In this document: positions 6,180 to 14,478 of the stretch, piece by piece
How positions within the stretch are numbered: the stretch's first letter is position 1
How the letters are laid out: the number at the start of each line of letters is the position of its first letter
Assembly: GCA_007122745.1 (NCBI GenBank)
Contig: SKTA01000178.1
Location: 1-18,543 of the forward strand
Source of the DNA: Bacteroidales bacterium
GTDB lineage: Bacteria > Bacteroidota > Bacteroidia > Bacteroidales > UBA7960
Direction of reading: 5' to 3'
Length of the DNA: 18,543 nt
Translations under genes and position numbers: made by a program
The notes under the pieces: model-generated
Database searches by the model: none
What the model saw: the letters and a program-made list of their open reading frames with translations, nothing else
What the model was told of the DNA's origin: nothing

Positions 6180-8810
6180 TCAGTCCATTAAAATACTATT
6201 AAAGATCAGTTTGTTGGTAACCGGTGTTGACCCTCTGAAATTGGGGACAAATGAGAACAGCACCGCCTGCCCTTTCCCGCGTTGTATCCTAACGATGGCC
6301 GGATGGCGCTCTATAAGTCGCTCCTGTTCGGCATATCCGCTAAGCAGGATCTTTTCATCCTCCGGAAATAAGCCGATCACCCGCCTGTCCATCCCGAATG
6401 CAGGTATGGAGGTAGCGAAAACCGGTGAATTACGGTGAAATACACCAGTTTTTGCCTCCATTCCCCATGTCAGGGGATGGTCCCCTCTTAAGTGGATCCT
6501 TAAAAATGATCCCGGACAGTTAAAACCTTCGTTTCTTAACCTGGATGAAACATCCTGAATGGGGAATCGGAAGTCTTCCTCATCATTGCCAGGCTGCATC
6601 AGGCCAAAAAACAGTTCGGTGGAGCGTCCCCAGGAAACGACATTGCCTCCATTTGCCATGAATGCAAGGACATTTTGCCACCCTTCCTGGCCCATTCCCT
6701 CAATGTATTTGGGGTTGTAAAACGGTATAAAAACCTCTCCGCCTCGGGTGCTGCGTCCCTGCAGGATCTGGTCTTTACCGCTGTCGGGAAAAATGATCAC
6801 ATCAAAATTTCCGGACAGGTTTGTCGATTTAAAATCAGCAGGGTTCAACACAGTGTATGGTATGCCATAGGTGTCGAACAAGAATCGTGTCCACCCGGCA
6901 TCCATGTCATGGAAATTTGTTTCGCACAATGCAATTCGTGGAAGTTTGACAGGTTTATGGAGAACATCGGGCTTTGCGGATAAAAAAAGCGGTGCAAGCT
7001 TCATCTCTTCCAGGATTGATCCCAGCTCTTGTCTGGTCCGCCTGGTGATCTCAATCAAAAAGCTTCCTGCCGGTAGTTGCCCTGCAGCGGTTTCAGAAGC
7101 ACTGATTGTACGTTGGGCATCCATTCCGGTGGCCATTGCCATGAATGCAAAACGATAGCTTTCGTTACGGTTTGCAGGTAAGGCAATCCAGGTGGCATTT
7201 TCAGGAATCTGAACGTTTACGGTAAGCGCTTCGGTTTGAATGGGGCTCATCGCCAGGTCGTTTGCCGGATGGAAGGTATTTACCTCTATACCACGCAAAC
7301 CTCTGTGCAGGGGCAATGACCAGCTTGTAATATCATACGGCCTGATTATTTCGCCACCGGGGGTATACCTTCTTATCGGATACACCTGGCTTTCCATCAC
7401 CTCCTTGATGAAGGCCCTGAAGGGCTGTGCAAGCGGTATGATAAAGTCTCCTGCCTCAATCTTTTTGTGTTCCAGAAACGTGTCCTCATCCATCCGGAAA
7501 AGTTGTACTCCGTGTCTTTCCAATAAAAACAGCAATTCAACAAGCTCACTGTCGTCGTGCTGTCTGGCAGGGAGCACATAGTAAAAGGGAGGTTCGGTTT
7601 TCCCTTTGTTGATCTCCCTGCGGCACATCTCATTTCTGAATGACAGAATGTCCTCATGGTGCAACGATGCTGTTTTTACCAGGCTGTAAACCGATTCCAG
7701 CTCATACTGAACCAGGTCGCCAAGCCGCCACCATCCACCGGGCCAGGGAGCGGGAAAATTAATGCTCTTTTTGTACTCAGAAAGTCCTTTCCCAAAAACA
7801 CGCAACTCATTGGCTTCAATGTATATGGGTGTGGCAAGCTGAACGCTGGCAGCCTCTGTTAGCAGGCTGATCACGTTTTTCCAGGCACTGGTTTGTGTGG
7901 ACCCCGGCCAGTAATCATCGAAAAGGTAATGCTGACTGATCCCCTTCAGTCCGCTCGCGGTCATGTCGCGTGCCATGTTGGAACCGAAAACCCACGTCCA
8001 GTTCCATACCAGCTCGTCGATGTTTTGGGCGATCGGATCATGGTTTGGAGGTACGAAATAACGTGGCCCGGTACTTCCCATCTGATGTTTTTCAACCAAA
8101 ACATGCGGAAACCAGTCAAGGTTATAGATGTCGGCCACAGCCTGGTTGTCGGTTTGCGTCAGTGTTATGAAATCCCTGTTGATATTGTGTCCTACATATT
8201 TATGATAAACACCCGGTAAGGAACTTCCTTCATAAGGGGTATTAAGGTATTTGTTGTAGTGTGACACAATCATGTCCATCCCGTCCGGGTTATGGCTTGG
8301 TACCATCATGAATACCACATCATCGAGGTATTCGGGCTTGCTGTCGGTGCCGGTGATCAGGTTGTATGCCATCAGGGGTGCTGCCTGCGACGGGGCAACT
8401 TCGGTAGCGTGCATCGAGAGGGTCACGAGTACAAACACTTTTCCTTCTGCATTCATGGCATCCAGCGTGTCCTGCGGTATGTTGCCATCCAGCGCAAGCC
8501 TTTTGTTGATATGGCGGAGCCGCTCCAGGTTTTGAATGTTCTCCGCAGAGGAAACAAACGCGATATACATCGGCTTACCCATTGGAGATGCCCCATTTTC
8601 GATCATCCTGATCATGTCCGACTCCTGTTGCAACAGATCCAGATAGTCAATCATCGGCTGGTATTTGAACATCTTTCTGTCCGCTCCGGGCATGAATCCA
8701 AAAAACCCTTCCGGGTGGGTCAGCTTGCCGGTTTCATTTCCCGCGACAGCGGCCGGTAAGCAGAGTACTAGTGCAAGAAGGATAACGATGGTAACTTTTG
8801 AAGAATACAT
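6180..8810 (-). CDS. Secreted M14 family zinc metallopeptidase with C-terminal amidotransferase-like domain
   Basis: This 876-residue exported protein has a signal peptide (about 1-23, ending CLPAAVAG). The N-terminal M14 zinc-carboxypeptidase domain spans about 45-340 with zinc ligands in HATE (H134, E137) and EKHQMG (H242), the substrate-binding NR pair (N211, R212) and a candidate catalytic glutamate in LLTEAAS (E319). All key M14 positions therefore seem present. A middle region (about 400-600) is followed by a Rossmann-like domain (about 624-860) resembling the class I glutamine amidotransferase/ThuA fold, without an obvious nucleophile cysteine. This architecture is known in large Bacteroidota M14 proteins. 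It probably degrades peptides in the periplasm or outside the cell; substrate and carboxypeptidase versus other specificity are unknown. The gene lies 115 bp downstream of the phosphohexomutase gene, behind tandem repeats. Confidence 0.9.
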   Translation of the reverse strand: MYSSKVTIVILLALVLCLPAAVAGNETGKLTHPEGFFGFMPGADRKMFKYQPMIDYLDLLQQESDMIRMIENGASPMGKPMYIAFVSSAENIQNLERLRHINKRLALDGNIPQDTLDAMNAEGKVFVLVTLSMHATEVAPSQAAPLMAYNLITGTDSKPEYLDDVVFMMVPSHNPDGMDMIVSHYNKYLNTPYEGSSLPGVYHKYVGHNINRDFITLTQTDNQAVADIYNLDWFPHVLVEKHQMGSTGPRYFVPPNHDPIAQNIDELVWNWTWVFGSNMARDMTASGLKGISQHYLFDDYWPGSTQTSAWKNVISLLTEAASVQLATPIYIEANELRVFGKGLSEYKKSINFPAPWPGGWWRLGDLVQYELESVYSLVKTASLHHEDILSFRNEMCRREINKGKTEPPFYYVLPARQHDDSELVELLFLLERHGVQLFRMDEDTFLEHKKIEAGDFIIPLAQPFRAFIKEVMESQVYPIRRYTPGGEIIRPYDITSWSLPLHRGLRGIEVNTFHPANDLAMSPIQTEALTVNVQIPENATWIALPANRNESYRFAFMAMATGMDAQRTISASETAAGQLPAGSFLIEITRRTRQELGSILEEMKLAPLFLSAKPDVLHKPVKLPRIALCETNFHDMDAGWTRFLFDTYGIPYTVLNPADFKSTNLSGNFDVIIFPDSGKDQILQGRSTRGGEVFIPFYNPKYIEGMGQEGWQNVLAFMANGGNVVSWGRSTELFFGLMQPGNDEEDFRFPIQDVSSRLRNEGFNCPGSFLRIHLRGDHPLTWGMEAKTGVFHRNSPVFATSIPAFGMDRRVIGLFPEDEKILLSGYAEQERLIERHPAIVRIQRGKGQAVLFSFVPNFRGSTPVTNKLIFNSILMD

Positions 8811-8820
8811 GGTGATGATT

Positions 8821-8889
8821 GTTTATTGTTTATTGTTTATTGTTTATTGTTTGTTATTGTTTATTGTTGATGGTTTATTATTGTTTATC
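8821..8889. repeat. GTTTATT heptanucleotide tandem repeat, imperfect
   Basis: Four exact head-to-tail copies of GTTTATT (8821-8848) are followed by a GTTTGTT variant and broken copies (GTTTATT at 8859 and near 8873, and GTTGAT), ending in GTTTATC at 8883-8889, which bridges to the next array. Together the two arrays fill the gap between the phosphohexomutase gene and the M14 peptidase gene, immediately upstream of the peptidase start codon. Confidence 0.9.
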
Positions 8890-8931
8890 GTTAATCGTTA
8901 ATCGTTAATCGTTAATCGTTAATCGTTAATC
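8890..8931. repeat. GTTAATC heptanucleotide tandem repeat, six exact copies
   Basis: GTTAATC is repeated six times without error. The outermost copy (8925-8931) contains the final Asp codon and the TAA stop of the phosphohexomutase gene on the minus strand. The unit differs from the neighbouring GTTTATT array at two positions, so the arrays probably share an origin. Each unit carries TAA on both strands, and the 7-base period places stops in all frames within three copies. Confidence 0.95.
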
Positions 8932-10338
8932 GCTCATAATGGTCTCATATCCACTCTTCAGAATATCAAGAGCTTCCTTTTGGTTGGCGCCTTCGGCATA
9001 GGTTCTGAGCAGCGGTTCTGTGCCTGACGGGCGGATCATCAGCCACTGGTGTTCGCTGAAGTAATATTTAAAACCGTCAAGGGTTTCAACTTTCTGAACC
9101 ACATAATTTCCGAACTGTTTGTAGTGCCCTTTCTCACAGTTATTGACGATCCTTTCCTTTTCTTCCTGAGGGATCTTTAGGTCTGCGCGCTCAAAGGCAA
9201 AACTGCCGGTAATGTCATAGATCTCCTGAATCAATTCTGAAAGGGTTTTTCCGGTATTTACCATGGCTTCCCAGATTACCAGGCCGTTGTAGATGCCATC
9301 GCGCTCGGGCAGCTCACCCTTTACGGCAATACCTCCTGATTCTTCGCCACCAACAAGCACCTCCTCTTCCAGCATCATGCCACAAATGTGTTTGAATCCG
9401 ATTTTGACAAATTCTATTGGGATGTCATAAGCCTCACAGAGCTTTTTGATCTTCACCGATGAGGAAAAGCCTACAGCAACTTTCCCGGTCATCTTTTTGT
9501 AATGATGCAGGTAATGGATCAGCAGCAGGATGACATGGTGGGAGTCGATATAATTCCCTTTGCTGTCCATCAGTGCAGTCCGGTCGGCATCACCGTCAAT
9601 CGCAAGACCACAATCGATATTTCCCTTGCTGCTTATGGTTTTACTAAATGTTTTCAGGTTTTTGGCCAAAGGCTCAGGTGGGATCCCGTCAAACAATGGT
9701 TGCCGTTCGCAATGCAGCAAGGTTATATCGGGAAACAGTTTCCGCATCACTCGCTGCCCTGAGCCATACATCGCATCAAAGGCAAAGTTAAATTTGGAGT
9801 TACGGATGGCATCCAGATCAAAATGTTTTTTCAGGTAATCGATGTACATCCCTTCCAGATCAACAGAGACCAGGAGTCCATTTTTACGCATCTCTTCCAG
9901 ATCAATCTTGTCGATCAACTTTTCGTCAACGGTGTCGGGAATTAGCACTTCCAGTTCAAGAACCTCCTCCTCCAGCAAAGGCCCTCCGTAATTCCCTTTC
10001 AGTTTGTAACCGTTGTATTCGGGTGGATTATGGCTGGCGGTGATGAATACACCAACGGCACACTGATGGTTTTTTGTTCCCATAGAAACCATAGGGGCCG
10101 TCACGAAAGTATCGGCCAGGTATACCTTGATCTGCTGGTTGGTCAGCACTTTTGCAACTGTTGTGGTAAACAGCTCACCCCCGAAGCGGCAATCGTGTCC
10201 GATCATCACAGTTGGGTTTGATGATTTTTGTCTGACCCATTTTGCTGTTGCCTCGGCAATTCGTGCAACATTTGCCACTGTGAACTCTTTGGCGATTACA
10301 GCACGCCACCCGTCTGTCCCGAATTTTATTTTTTGCAT
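8926..10338 (-). CDS. Phosphoglucomutase/phosphomannomutase family protein
   Basis: This 470-residue alpha-D-phosphohexomutase moves phosphate between C1 and C6 of hexose phosphates. It has the N-terminal FGTDGWR motif (6-12), the phosphoserine loop TASHNPPEYNG (S102 catalytic), the magnesium loop DGDADR (D248, D250, D252), the sugar-recognition loop GGEESGG (330-336) and the phosphate-binding loop RPSGTEP (436-442): all four active-site elements of the family. Whether glucose, mannose or glucosamine phosphate is preferred cannot be settled from sequence; the TASHNPPEYNGYK form suits the phosphoglucomutase/phosphomannomutase branch. The start lies 12 bp after the mltG stop, so it is probably part of the dapF-mltG operon, supplying precursors for cell-envelope sugars. 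The stop codon lies within the GTTAATC repeat array. Confidence 0.93.
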   Translation of the reverse strand: MQKIKFGTDGWRAVIAKEFTVANVARIAEATAKWVRQKSSNPTVMIGHDCRFGGELFTTTVAKVLTNQQIKVYLADTFVTAPMVSMGTKNHQCAVGVFITASHNPPEYNGYKLKGNYGGPLLEEEVLELEVLIPDTVDEKLIDKIDLEEMRKNGLLVSVDLEGMYIDYLKKHFDLDAIRNSKFNFAFDAMYGSGQRVMRKLFPDITLLHCERQPLFDGIPPEPLAKNLKTFSKTISSKGNIDCGLAIDGDADRTALMDSKGNYIDSHHVILLLIHYLHHYKKMTGKVAVGFSSSVKIKKLCEAYDIPIEFVKIGFKHICGMMLEEEVLVGGEESGGIAVKGELPERDGIYNGLVIWEAMVNTGKTLSELIQEIYDITGSFAFERADLKIPQEEKERIVNNCEKGHYKQFGNYVVQKVETLDGFKYYFSEHQWLMIRPSGTEPLLRTYAEGANQKEALDILKSGYETIMSD

Positions 10339-10350
10339 GATTAAAGGGAT

Positions 10351-11406
10351 TTATCTGAAAATTCTACGTTCATTCAAAGCTTGCTGATATTTTCGTGCAT
10401 TTCTTAAATGCTCGCTGTATGTCCTTGCAAATACATGGTATCCGCTGAAGTCAGCTTTTGCGGAAAAAAAGAGGTAATCGTGTTGTTCATAGTTTAATAC
10501 GGCATCCATTGTTGCAGGTTCCGGCAGGTTGATTGGACCGGGAGGAAGACCTGCATACCTGTAAGTATTGTAGGGAGAATCTATTTCCAGGTGGCTGTTC
10601 AGCACCCTGTTGATGGAAAAATCTCTGAGGGCATATATTACAGTTGGATCAGCTTGGAGTGGAATCCCTCTTGCCAGCCGGTTCATATATACACCTGCAA
10701 TTGTAGCTTTTTCCTCTTGTTTGTTCGTTTCACTTTGAACAATCGATGCCAGGATGCCTGCTTCCTGGGACGTCATCCCGATTTCTGCTGCCCGGGCAAG
10801 TCGCCCTTCATTCCAGAAAGCATTATACTCTCTTTGCATCCGCGCGATAAGTTGTGTTTCAGAAATGTTCCAGTAAACTTCATAGGTATTCGGGATGAAC
10901 AACAACTTAATGTCTGGTGTAGCCAGTCCACTACCCTCTATGGTGGCTGAATCGGTTAGCGCATCATAAATAGTGCTTTGATCCAGCTCAACCTGGACAG
11001 CCAGACTTGCAGCCAGCTCCTCAACCGTTCTGATGTTTGTGATCGTTAGTCGCACAGGTGCTTGTTCTCCAGAGCGGAGCAGATTGACCAATGCATTGTT
11101 TGACATACCGTCTACAAGCAGATAACGGCCGGGCATCATCCGGTTCGGATAATTTTTCCTTTGGGCTACCCGGTCAAAAGTATTGATGTTTGAAACAATG
11201 GAATCATTTGCCAGCATCTCTTTGACCTGGTCATAGCTGCTTCCCGTGGGTATGTAAAAATATGTGGTATGCTGAACGTTGGAGGCAAAGACGGTAAAAT
11301 ATACAAAAATGACACCCGCTATGAAGAGGGTTCCCATCATCACAAACAATCCGACAAAAAACCTTTTTATCTTGTTATTGCTTCGCATGAGCCTTTTACT
11401 GATCAA
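10351..11406 (-). CDS. mltG: Endolytic murein transglycosylase MltG
   Basis: This 351-residue inner membrane protein cuts nascent glycan strands and is thought to set their length. It has a short cytoplasmic tail, one membrane helix (about 16-41) and a periplasmic YceG/MltG domain. The catalytic region is clear: ILASIVQSETNKQEE with the catalytic glutamate E226, then GVYMNRLARGIPLQADPTVIYA, and near the end SPYNTYRYAGLPPGPINLP. The annotated ATG overlaps the acetyltransferase stop by 11 bp; an in-frame ATG six codons later (11386-11388) would remove the overlap and is equally possible. The gene lies between the acetyltransferase and the phosphohexomutase, all closely packed. Confidence 0.95.
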   Translation of the reverse strand: MISKRLMRSNNKIKRFFVGLFVMMGTLFIAGVIFVYFTVFASNVQHTTYFYIPTGSSYDQVKEMLANDSIVSNINTFDRVAQRKNYPNRMMPGRYLLVDGMSNNALVNLLRSGEQAPVRLTITNIRTVEELAASLAVQVELDQSTIYDALTDSATIEGSGLATPDIKLLFIPNTYEVYWNISETQLIARMQREYNAFWNEGRLARAAEIGMTSQEAGILASIVQSETNKQEEKATIAGVYMNRLARGIPLQADPTVIYALRDFSINRVLNSHLEIDSPYNTYRYAGLPPGPINLPEPATMDAVLNYEQHDYLFFSAKADFSGYHVFARTYSEHLRNARKYQQALNERRIFR

Positions 11407-11920
11407 AAATCAATTGTAAAAAATATTCATCGAGCCATTCCTGCTTATGGAGACGCCAGGACTCCCTGGTGCCGGTTAACTCAAACCCCTTGCTCTGAAA
11501 CAGCTTCATGCTATGCGCATTACCAACGCCAACTCCACAGTGTAGCTGCTTAAGATTGAGGATTTTTTTCGCGTAATGAATAAGCAGGTCCAACGCTTCA
11601 GTACCATACCCCTGGTTGCGGTATTCCTTCCCGATGATAATTCCAACAGCAGCGCGTTTATGGTGTGGGTCAAAATCAAAAAGATCGATAATGCCAATTT
11701 GCTGCTGGCTCCGGTTAGCAATCACAAGTCGCAATTGTTTGTCATCATAAATATTATTGCCGGCATTTAAAATGTACTGTTCCAGGAAAAAACGGGAATG
11801 GGGATTCAGGTTATTGCTTGTATGCCAGTGTTCTGAATCGTTTTCCCATTGATACAACACATCCAGATCGTCAATCTCGATGGGTCTTAAAATAACCCTT
11901 TGGCCCTCAAGTAATTTCAT
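11396..11920 (-). CDS. GNAT family N-acetyltransferase (RimJ/RimL-like)
   Basis: This 174-residue acetyl-CoA-dependent acetyltransferase is of the Acetyltransf_3 (RimJ/RimL/SpeG-like) type. It opens with VILRPIEIDDLDVLYQWENDSE, typical of this group, carries the acetyl-CoA-binding motif R-N-Q-G-Y-G (101-106) in GIIIGKEYRNQGYGTEAL, and ends with the VGVGNAHSMKLFQSKGFELTG strand-helix. The substrate could be a protein N-terminus, an amine or a sugar and is not predictable. It starts 12 bp after dapF and overlaps mltG, so it is probably cotranscribed with peptidoglycan genes; a cell-wall link is only contextual. Confidence 0.88.
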   Translation of the reverse strand: MKLLEGQRVILRPIEIDDLDVLYQWENDSEHWHTSNNLNPHSRFFLEQYILNAGNNIYDDKQLRLVIANRSQQQIGIIDLFDFDPHHKRAAVGIIIGKEYRNQGYGTEALDLLIHYAKKILNLKQLHCGVGVGNAHSMKLFQSKGFELTGTRESWRLHKQEWLDEYFLQLIFDQ

Positions 11921-11932
11921 TGATAATGGTTT

Positions 11933-12748
11933 TTAAATTTTAATATTGCCCGAAAATACCAATTCTGATGCACCTCTGAGTTTGATATTGCGGAATTTTT
12001 TGTTTGATTCTGATGAAAAAGATACCATAATACTGCCCCCTTCAGCGTGTACGATCATTGCATCCTGTTTTTCACCCACTGTAAGGGTGTTGCAGGTAAG
12101 GGCTGCAGCTGTTACTCCCGTTCCGCATGACAATGTTTCCCGCTCAACTCCACGCTCATAAGTTCTTACAGCTATTGTTTGGCGATCGATAATCATTACG
12201 AAATTCACATTCACCCCCTCTTCTGCCCACTGCGGCGAATGGCGTATCTTGCGACCAAGCTTCGGCACATTGAGGGATGCAATACTGTCGTGAATGATCA
12301 CCAAATGGGGCGATCCCGTATTGATAAAATATGTGTCTTCTGCAAGGTTTACTGGGAAATCGGCGTCGTTCAGGCCAACAACTACATCATACTTGCCATT
12401 ATGGGATTTGATCACTTCTGCATGATGTGTGCCGTCAACCGCGGAGAATCGGGCTGTATCACTTTTTATGGCTTTAACTTGATGGGCAAAGGCGACGGTG
12501 CACCGGCTTCCGTTTCCACAAAAGCTTCCCGCTTTCCCGTCTGAATTAAAATAAACCATTTTAAAGTCATGGCCGGGTTCGTTTTCCAGCAGAATCAGAC
12601 CGTCAGCTCCTATGCCAAAATGTCTGTTGCATAAGTTTTCTATGAGCAGTTCCCGGTTCCCATGTGGTATTGTGAACTGTCCTGACCGGTTGTCGATCAT
12701 GATGAAATCGTTACCGGTACCCTGGTATTTATGAAAATCCAAAATCAC
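11933..12748 (-). CDS. dapF: Diaminopimelate epimerase
   Basis: This 271-residue enzyme converts LL- to meso-diaminopimelate, needed for peptidoglycan cross-links and lysine synthesis. It has the two-domain DapF fold with both catalytic cysteines: C77 in FCGNGSRC and C208 in SCGTG (preceded by YERGVERETL). The N-terminal KYQGTGNDF motif is present. The start codon is GTG; the family motif begins a few residues later, so no internal ATG can replace it. A perfect -7 promoter element ends only four bases before this GTG. The gene heads the tightly packed dapF-acetyltransferase-mltG-phosphohexomutase series. Confidence 0.96.
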   Translation of the reverse strand: MILDFHKYQGTGNDFIMIDNRSGQFTIPHGNRELLIENLCNRHFGIGADGLILLENEPGHDFKMVYFNSDGKAGSFCGNGSRCTVAFAHQVKAIKSDTARFSAVDGTHHAEVIKSHNGKYDVVVGLNDADFPVNLAEDTYFINTGSPHLVIIHDSIASLNVPKLGRKIRHSPQWAEEGVNVNFVMIIDRQTIAVRTYERGVERETLSCGTGVTAAALTCNTLTVGEKQDAMIVHAEGGSIMVSFSSESNKKFRNIKLRGASELVFSGNIKI

Positions 12749-12752
12749 AAAT

Positions 12753-12760
12753 CAAAGATA
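12753..12760 (-). promoter_or_regulatory. -7 element very close to the dapF start
   Basis: On the minus strand TATCTTTG matches TAnnTTTG fully and is followed by ATTT and then the GTG start codon of dapF. Initiation five to seven bases downstream would fall on or just inside the start codon, implying a leaderless or nearly leaderless mRNA. No good TTTG is found at the -33 distance. Confidence 0.4.
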
Positions 12761-12833
12761 CACGACAATTTTTAATCTGAGCCAGGATAAACGAAAATGG
12801 TTAAATCTGTTTATTTTTTTTATTTTATTAAGA

Positions 12834-12841
12834 TATTTTTG
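12834..12841 (+). promoter_or_regulatory. Putative -7 element of the HtrA gene
   Basis: TATTTTTG is a full match to TAnnTTTG, preceded by a long AT-rich stretch but no clear -33 TTTG. Initiation near 12847 would give a leader of about 120 bases, starting with the hairpin at 12853-12878. Confidence 0.45.
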
Positions 12842-12852
12842 TGAAGCCAAGG

Positions 12853-12878
12853 CATGCTTATTGGTAAGTAAGCGTATG
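12853..12878 (+). promoter_or_regulatory. Leader hairpin upstream of the HtrA gene
   Basis: CATGCTTA (12853-12860) pairs with TAAGC plus ATG (12869-12873 and 12876-12878), with a GT bulge and an 8-base loop. It would lie at the 5' end of the transcript if the -7 element at 12834 is used. The role is unknown; mRNA protection or translational control are possible. Confidence 0.35.
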
Positions 12879-12969
12879 GTTGGGAATGCTGACAGACTGG
12901 CAATCGGCTTTGTCATGTTTCTGAACAAAAACTACCAGTTAAATGTTTTCAAACTGAAAAGGGAATGTT

Positions 12970-14454
12970 ATGAAAAAGATATTTGTATTGTTTTTTGTTG
13001 CCATTTTGGGCGGATTGGTTGCCTTGGGCATCAATGCCTATTTTTTGCCACAATCTGTTGAGTCCTTTGTATCGCATACAATTCCACACACAGGGGAGCG
13101 TCCTCCTGCTCATCTCATGAGCCAGCGATCGCCGTCGGTGGCCACCTTACCCGACTTTACGGTTGTTGCTGAGAGCACGGTGAATGCCGTTGTTCACATC
13201 CGTGCGGAGTTTGACAGGCATGGTGGCATGCAGGAAGACTTTTTTGGGCAGGGCGATATTTTTGATTTCTTTTTTGGACCCCGCAACCGACGGCCTGCAC
13301 CGGAACGCCGGCCGGTGGTCGGAGCAGGCAGTGGTGTGATCATCAGTGCAGATGGCTATATCCTTACAAACAACCATGTGATCGACAATGCCACGTTAAT
13401 AGAGGTGACATTGAACGACAGCCGTGTTTATGAAGCCTATCTGGTAGGGAATGACCCCACCACAGATCTTGCATTGCTGAAGATTGAAGAGGATGTTTTA
13501 CCCTATATTGTCTTTGGGGATTCTGATGAGCTTCTGGTAGGCGAATGGGTTTTGGCCATTGGAAACCCTTTTAACCTTGCTTCTACGGTAACCGCCGGAA
13601 TTGTGAGTGCCAAAGGGAGAAACATCAATATTTTAACTGAAGAGTTGGCCATCGAGTCTTTCATACAGACAGATGCAGCCGTCAATCGTGGAAACAGCGG
13701 CGGCGCCCTGGTTAATACACATGGTGAGCTGATTGGGATAAACACGGCAATTGCTTCAACTACCGGTACCTTTACAGGCTATTCGTTTGCGATCCCTTCA
13801 AACATTGCGCTTAAAGTGATGGAGGATCTCCTTGAGTTCGGTGAAGTGCAAAGGGCAAAGCTGGGTGTTGTAATTTCCCCGATGACCGGCAGGAGAGCTG
13901 ATGAACTCGGTGTGGGTGTGAATCAAGGGGCTTATGTTGAAGATGTTGAGAAAAACAGCGCTGCCGATCTGGCAGGCATCCGTGAGGGAGATGTGATTAT
14001 TGGCATTGATGGCAACAGGGTACGCAACCCTTCTGAGCTCATTGAAAATGTCGCAAGGAAACGACCGGGAGATCAGGCCACAGTCAGGTATTACCGGAAT
14101 GGTCGTGAACGGGAAGTGGTGGCTACCCTTAAGAATATATTTGGGGAGATTGCTGCCGTAACCCCCGAATCAAGGGGCGTAAATGAGTTGCTGGGAGCGC
14201 GTTTTGAGACCCTGGATGAAAGCGAACTGGAAGCATTAAACATTGAACATGGCATTCGTGTGGAATCGTTGTCGAGTGGTGCCTTAAATAATGCCGGCAT
14301 CCGCAGGGGGTTCGTAATTACACATATAGATAATGAGCCGGTTAACACACCCCAGGATATTACAAACATCCTGAAAGGCAGAAGCGGAGGTATATTGGTA
14401 GAGGGGGTGTATCCCGGTGGACGCAGAGCCTATTATGGTGTTGGAATTAATTAA
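12970..14454 (+). CDS. HtrA/DegP-family periplasmic serine protease
   Basis: This 494-residue Do-like protease and chaperone acts on misfolded envelope proteins. It has an N-terminal hydrophobic signal or anchor (about 3-27), a glycine/phenylalanine-rich loop with FFGQGDIFDFFFGP (91-104), and a trypsin-like domain with the full triad: H136 (TNNHVID), D166 (TTDLALLK) and S243 (GNSGGALVN). Two PDZ domains follow (about 290-380 and 405-490); the first has the typical ADLAGIREGDVIIGIDGNRV stretch, and the second is shorter. The length is normal for DegP/DegQ; which of the two cannot be said. The gene lies 145 bp upstream of rpoD, with no terminator seen between, and has its own promoter-like element and a 120-base leader. 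Confidence 0.94.
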   Translation: MKKIFVLFFVAILGGLVALGINAYFLPQSVESFVSHTIPHTGERPPAHLMSQRSPSVATLPDFTVVAESTVNAVVHIRAEFDRHGGMQEDFFGQGDIFDFFFGPRNRRPAPERRPVVGAGSGVIISADGYILTNNHVIDNATLIEVTLNDSRVYEAYLVGNDPTTDLALLKIEEDVLPYIVFGDSDELLVGEWVLAIGNPFNLASTVTAGIVSAKGRNINILTEELAIESFIQTDAAVNRGNSGGALVNTHGELIGINTAIASTTGTFTGYSFAIPSNIALKVMEDLLEFGEVQRAKLGVVISPMTGRRADELGVGVNQGAYVEDVEKNSAADLAGIREGDVIIGIDGNRVRNPSELIENVARKRPGDQATVRYYRNGREREVVATLKNIFGEIAAVTPESRGVNELLGARFETLDESELEALNIEHGIRVESLSSGALNNAGIRRGFVITHIDNEPVNTPQDITNILKGRSGGILVEGVYPGGRRAYYGVGIN

Positions 14455-14478
14455 ACAAAAAAGCAATAAAATTGTTAT

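Noticed and set aside
8292..8759. 155-residue plus-strand open frame
   Set aside because: Antisense to the M14 catalytic domain, whose zinc motifs are clear on the other strand.
8665..8901. Plus-strand open frame of 78 residues running through the heptad repeats, with a hydrophobic repetitive end
   Set aside because: It is antisense to the M14 peptidase signal-peptide region and its second half is just translated GTTTATT repeats; no promoter or family resemblance.
8821..8931. Possible CRISPR array
   Set aside because: Units are 7 bases, contiguous and without unique spacers; this is a simple tandem repeat.
12861..13061. 66-residue open frame overlapping the start of the HtrA gene
   Set aside because: It lies mostly in the leader and out of frame with the signal peptide coding region; composition is not protein-like.
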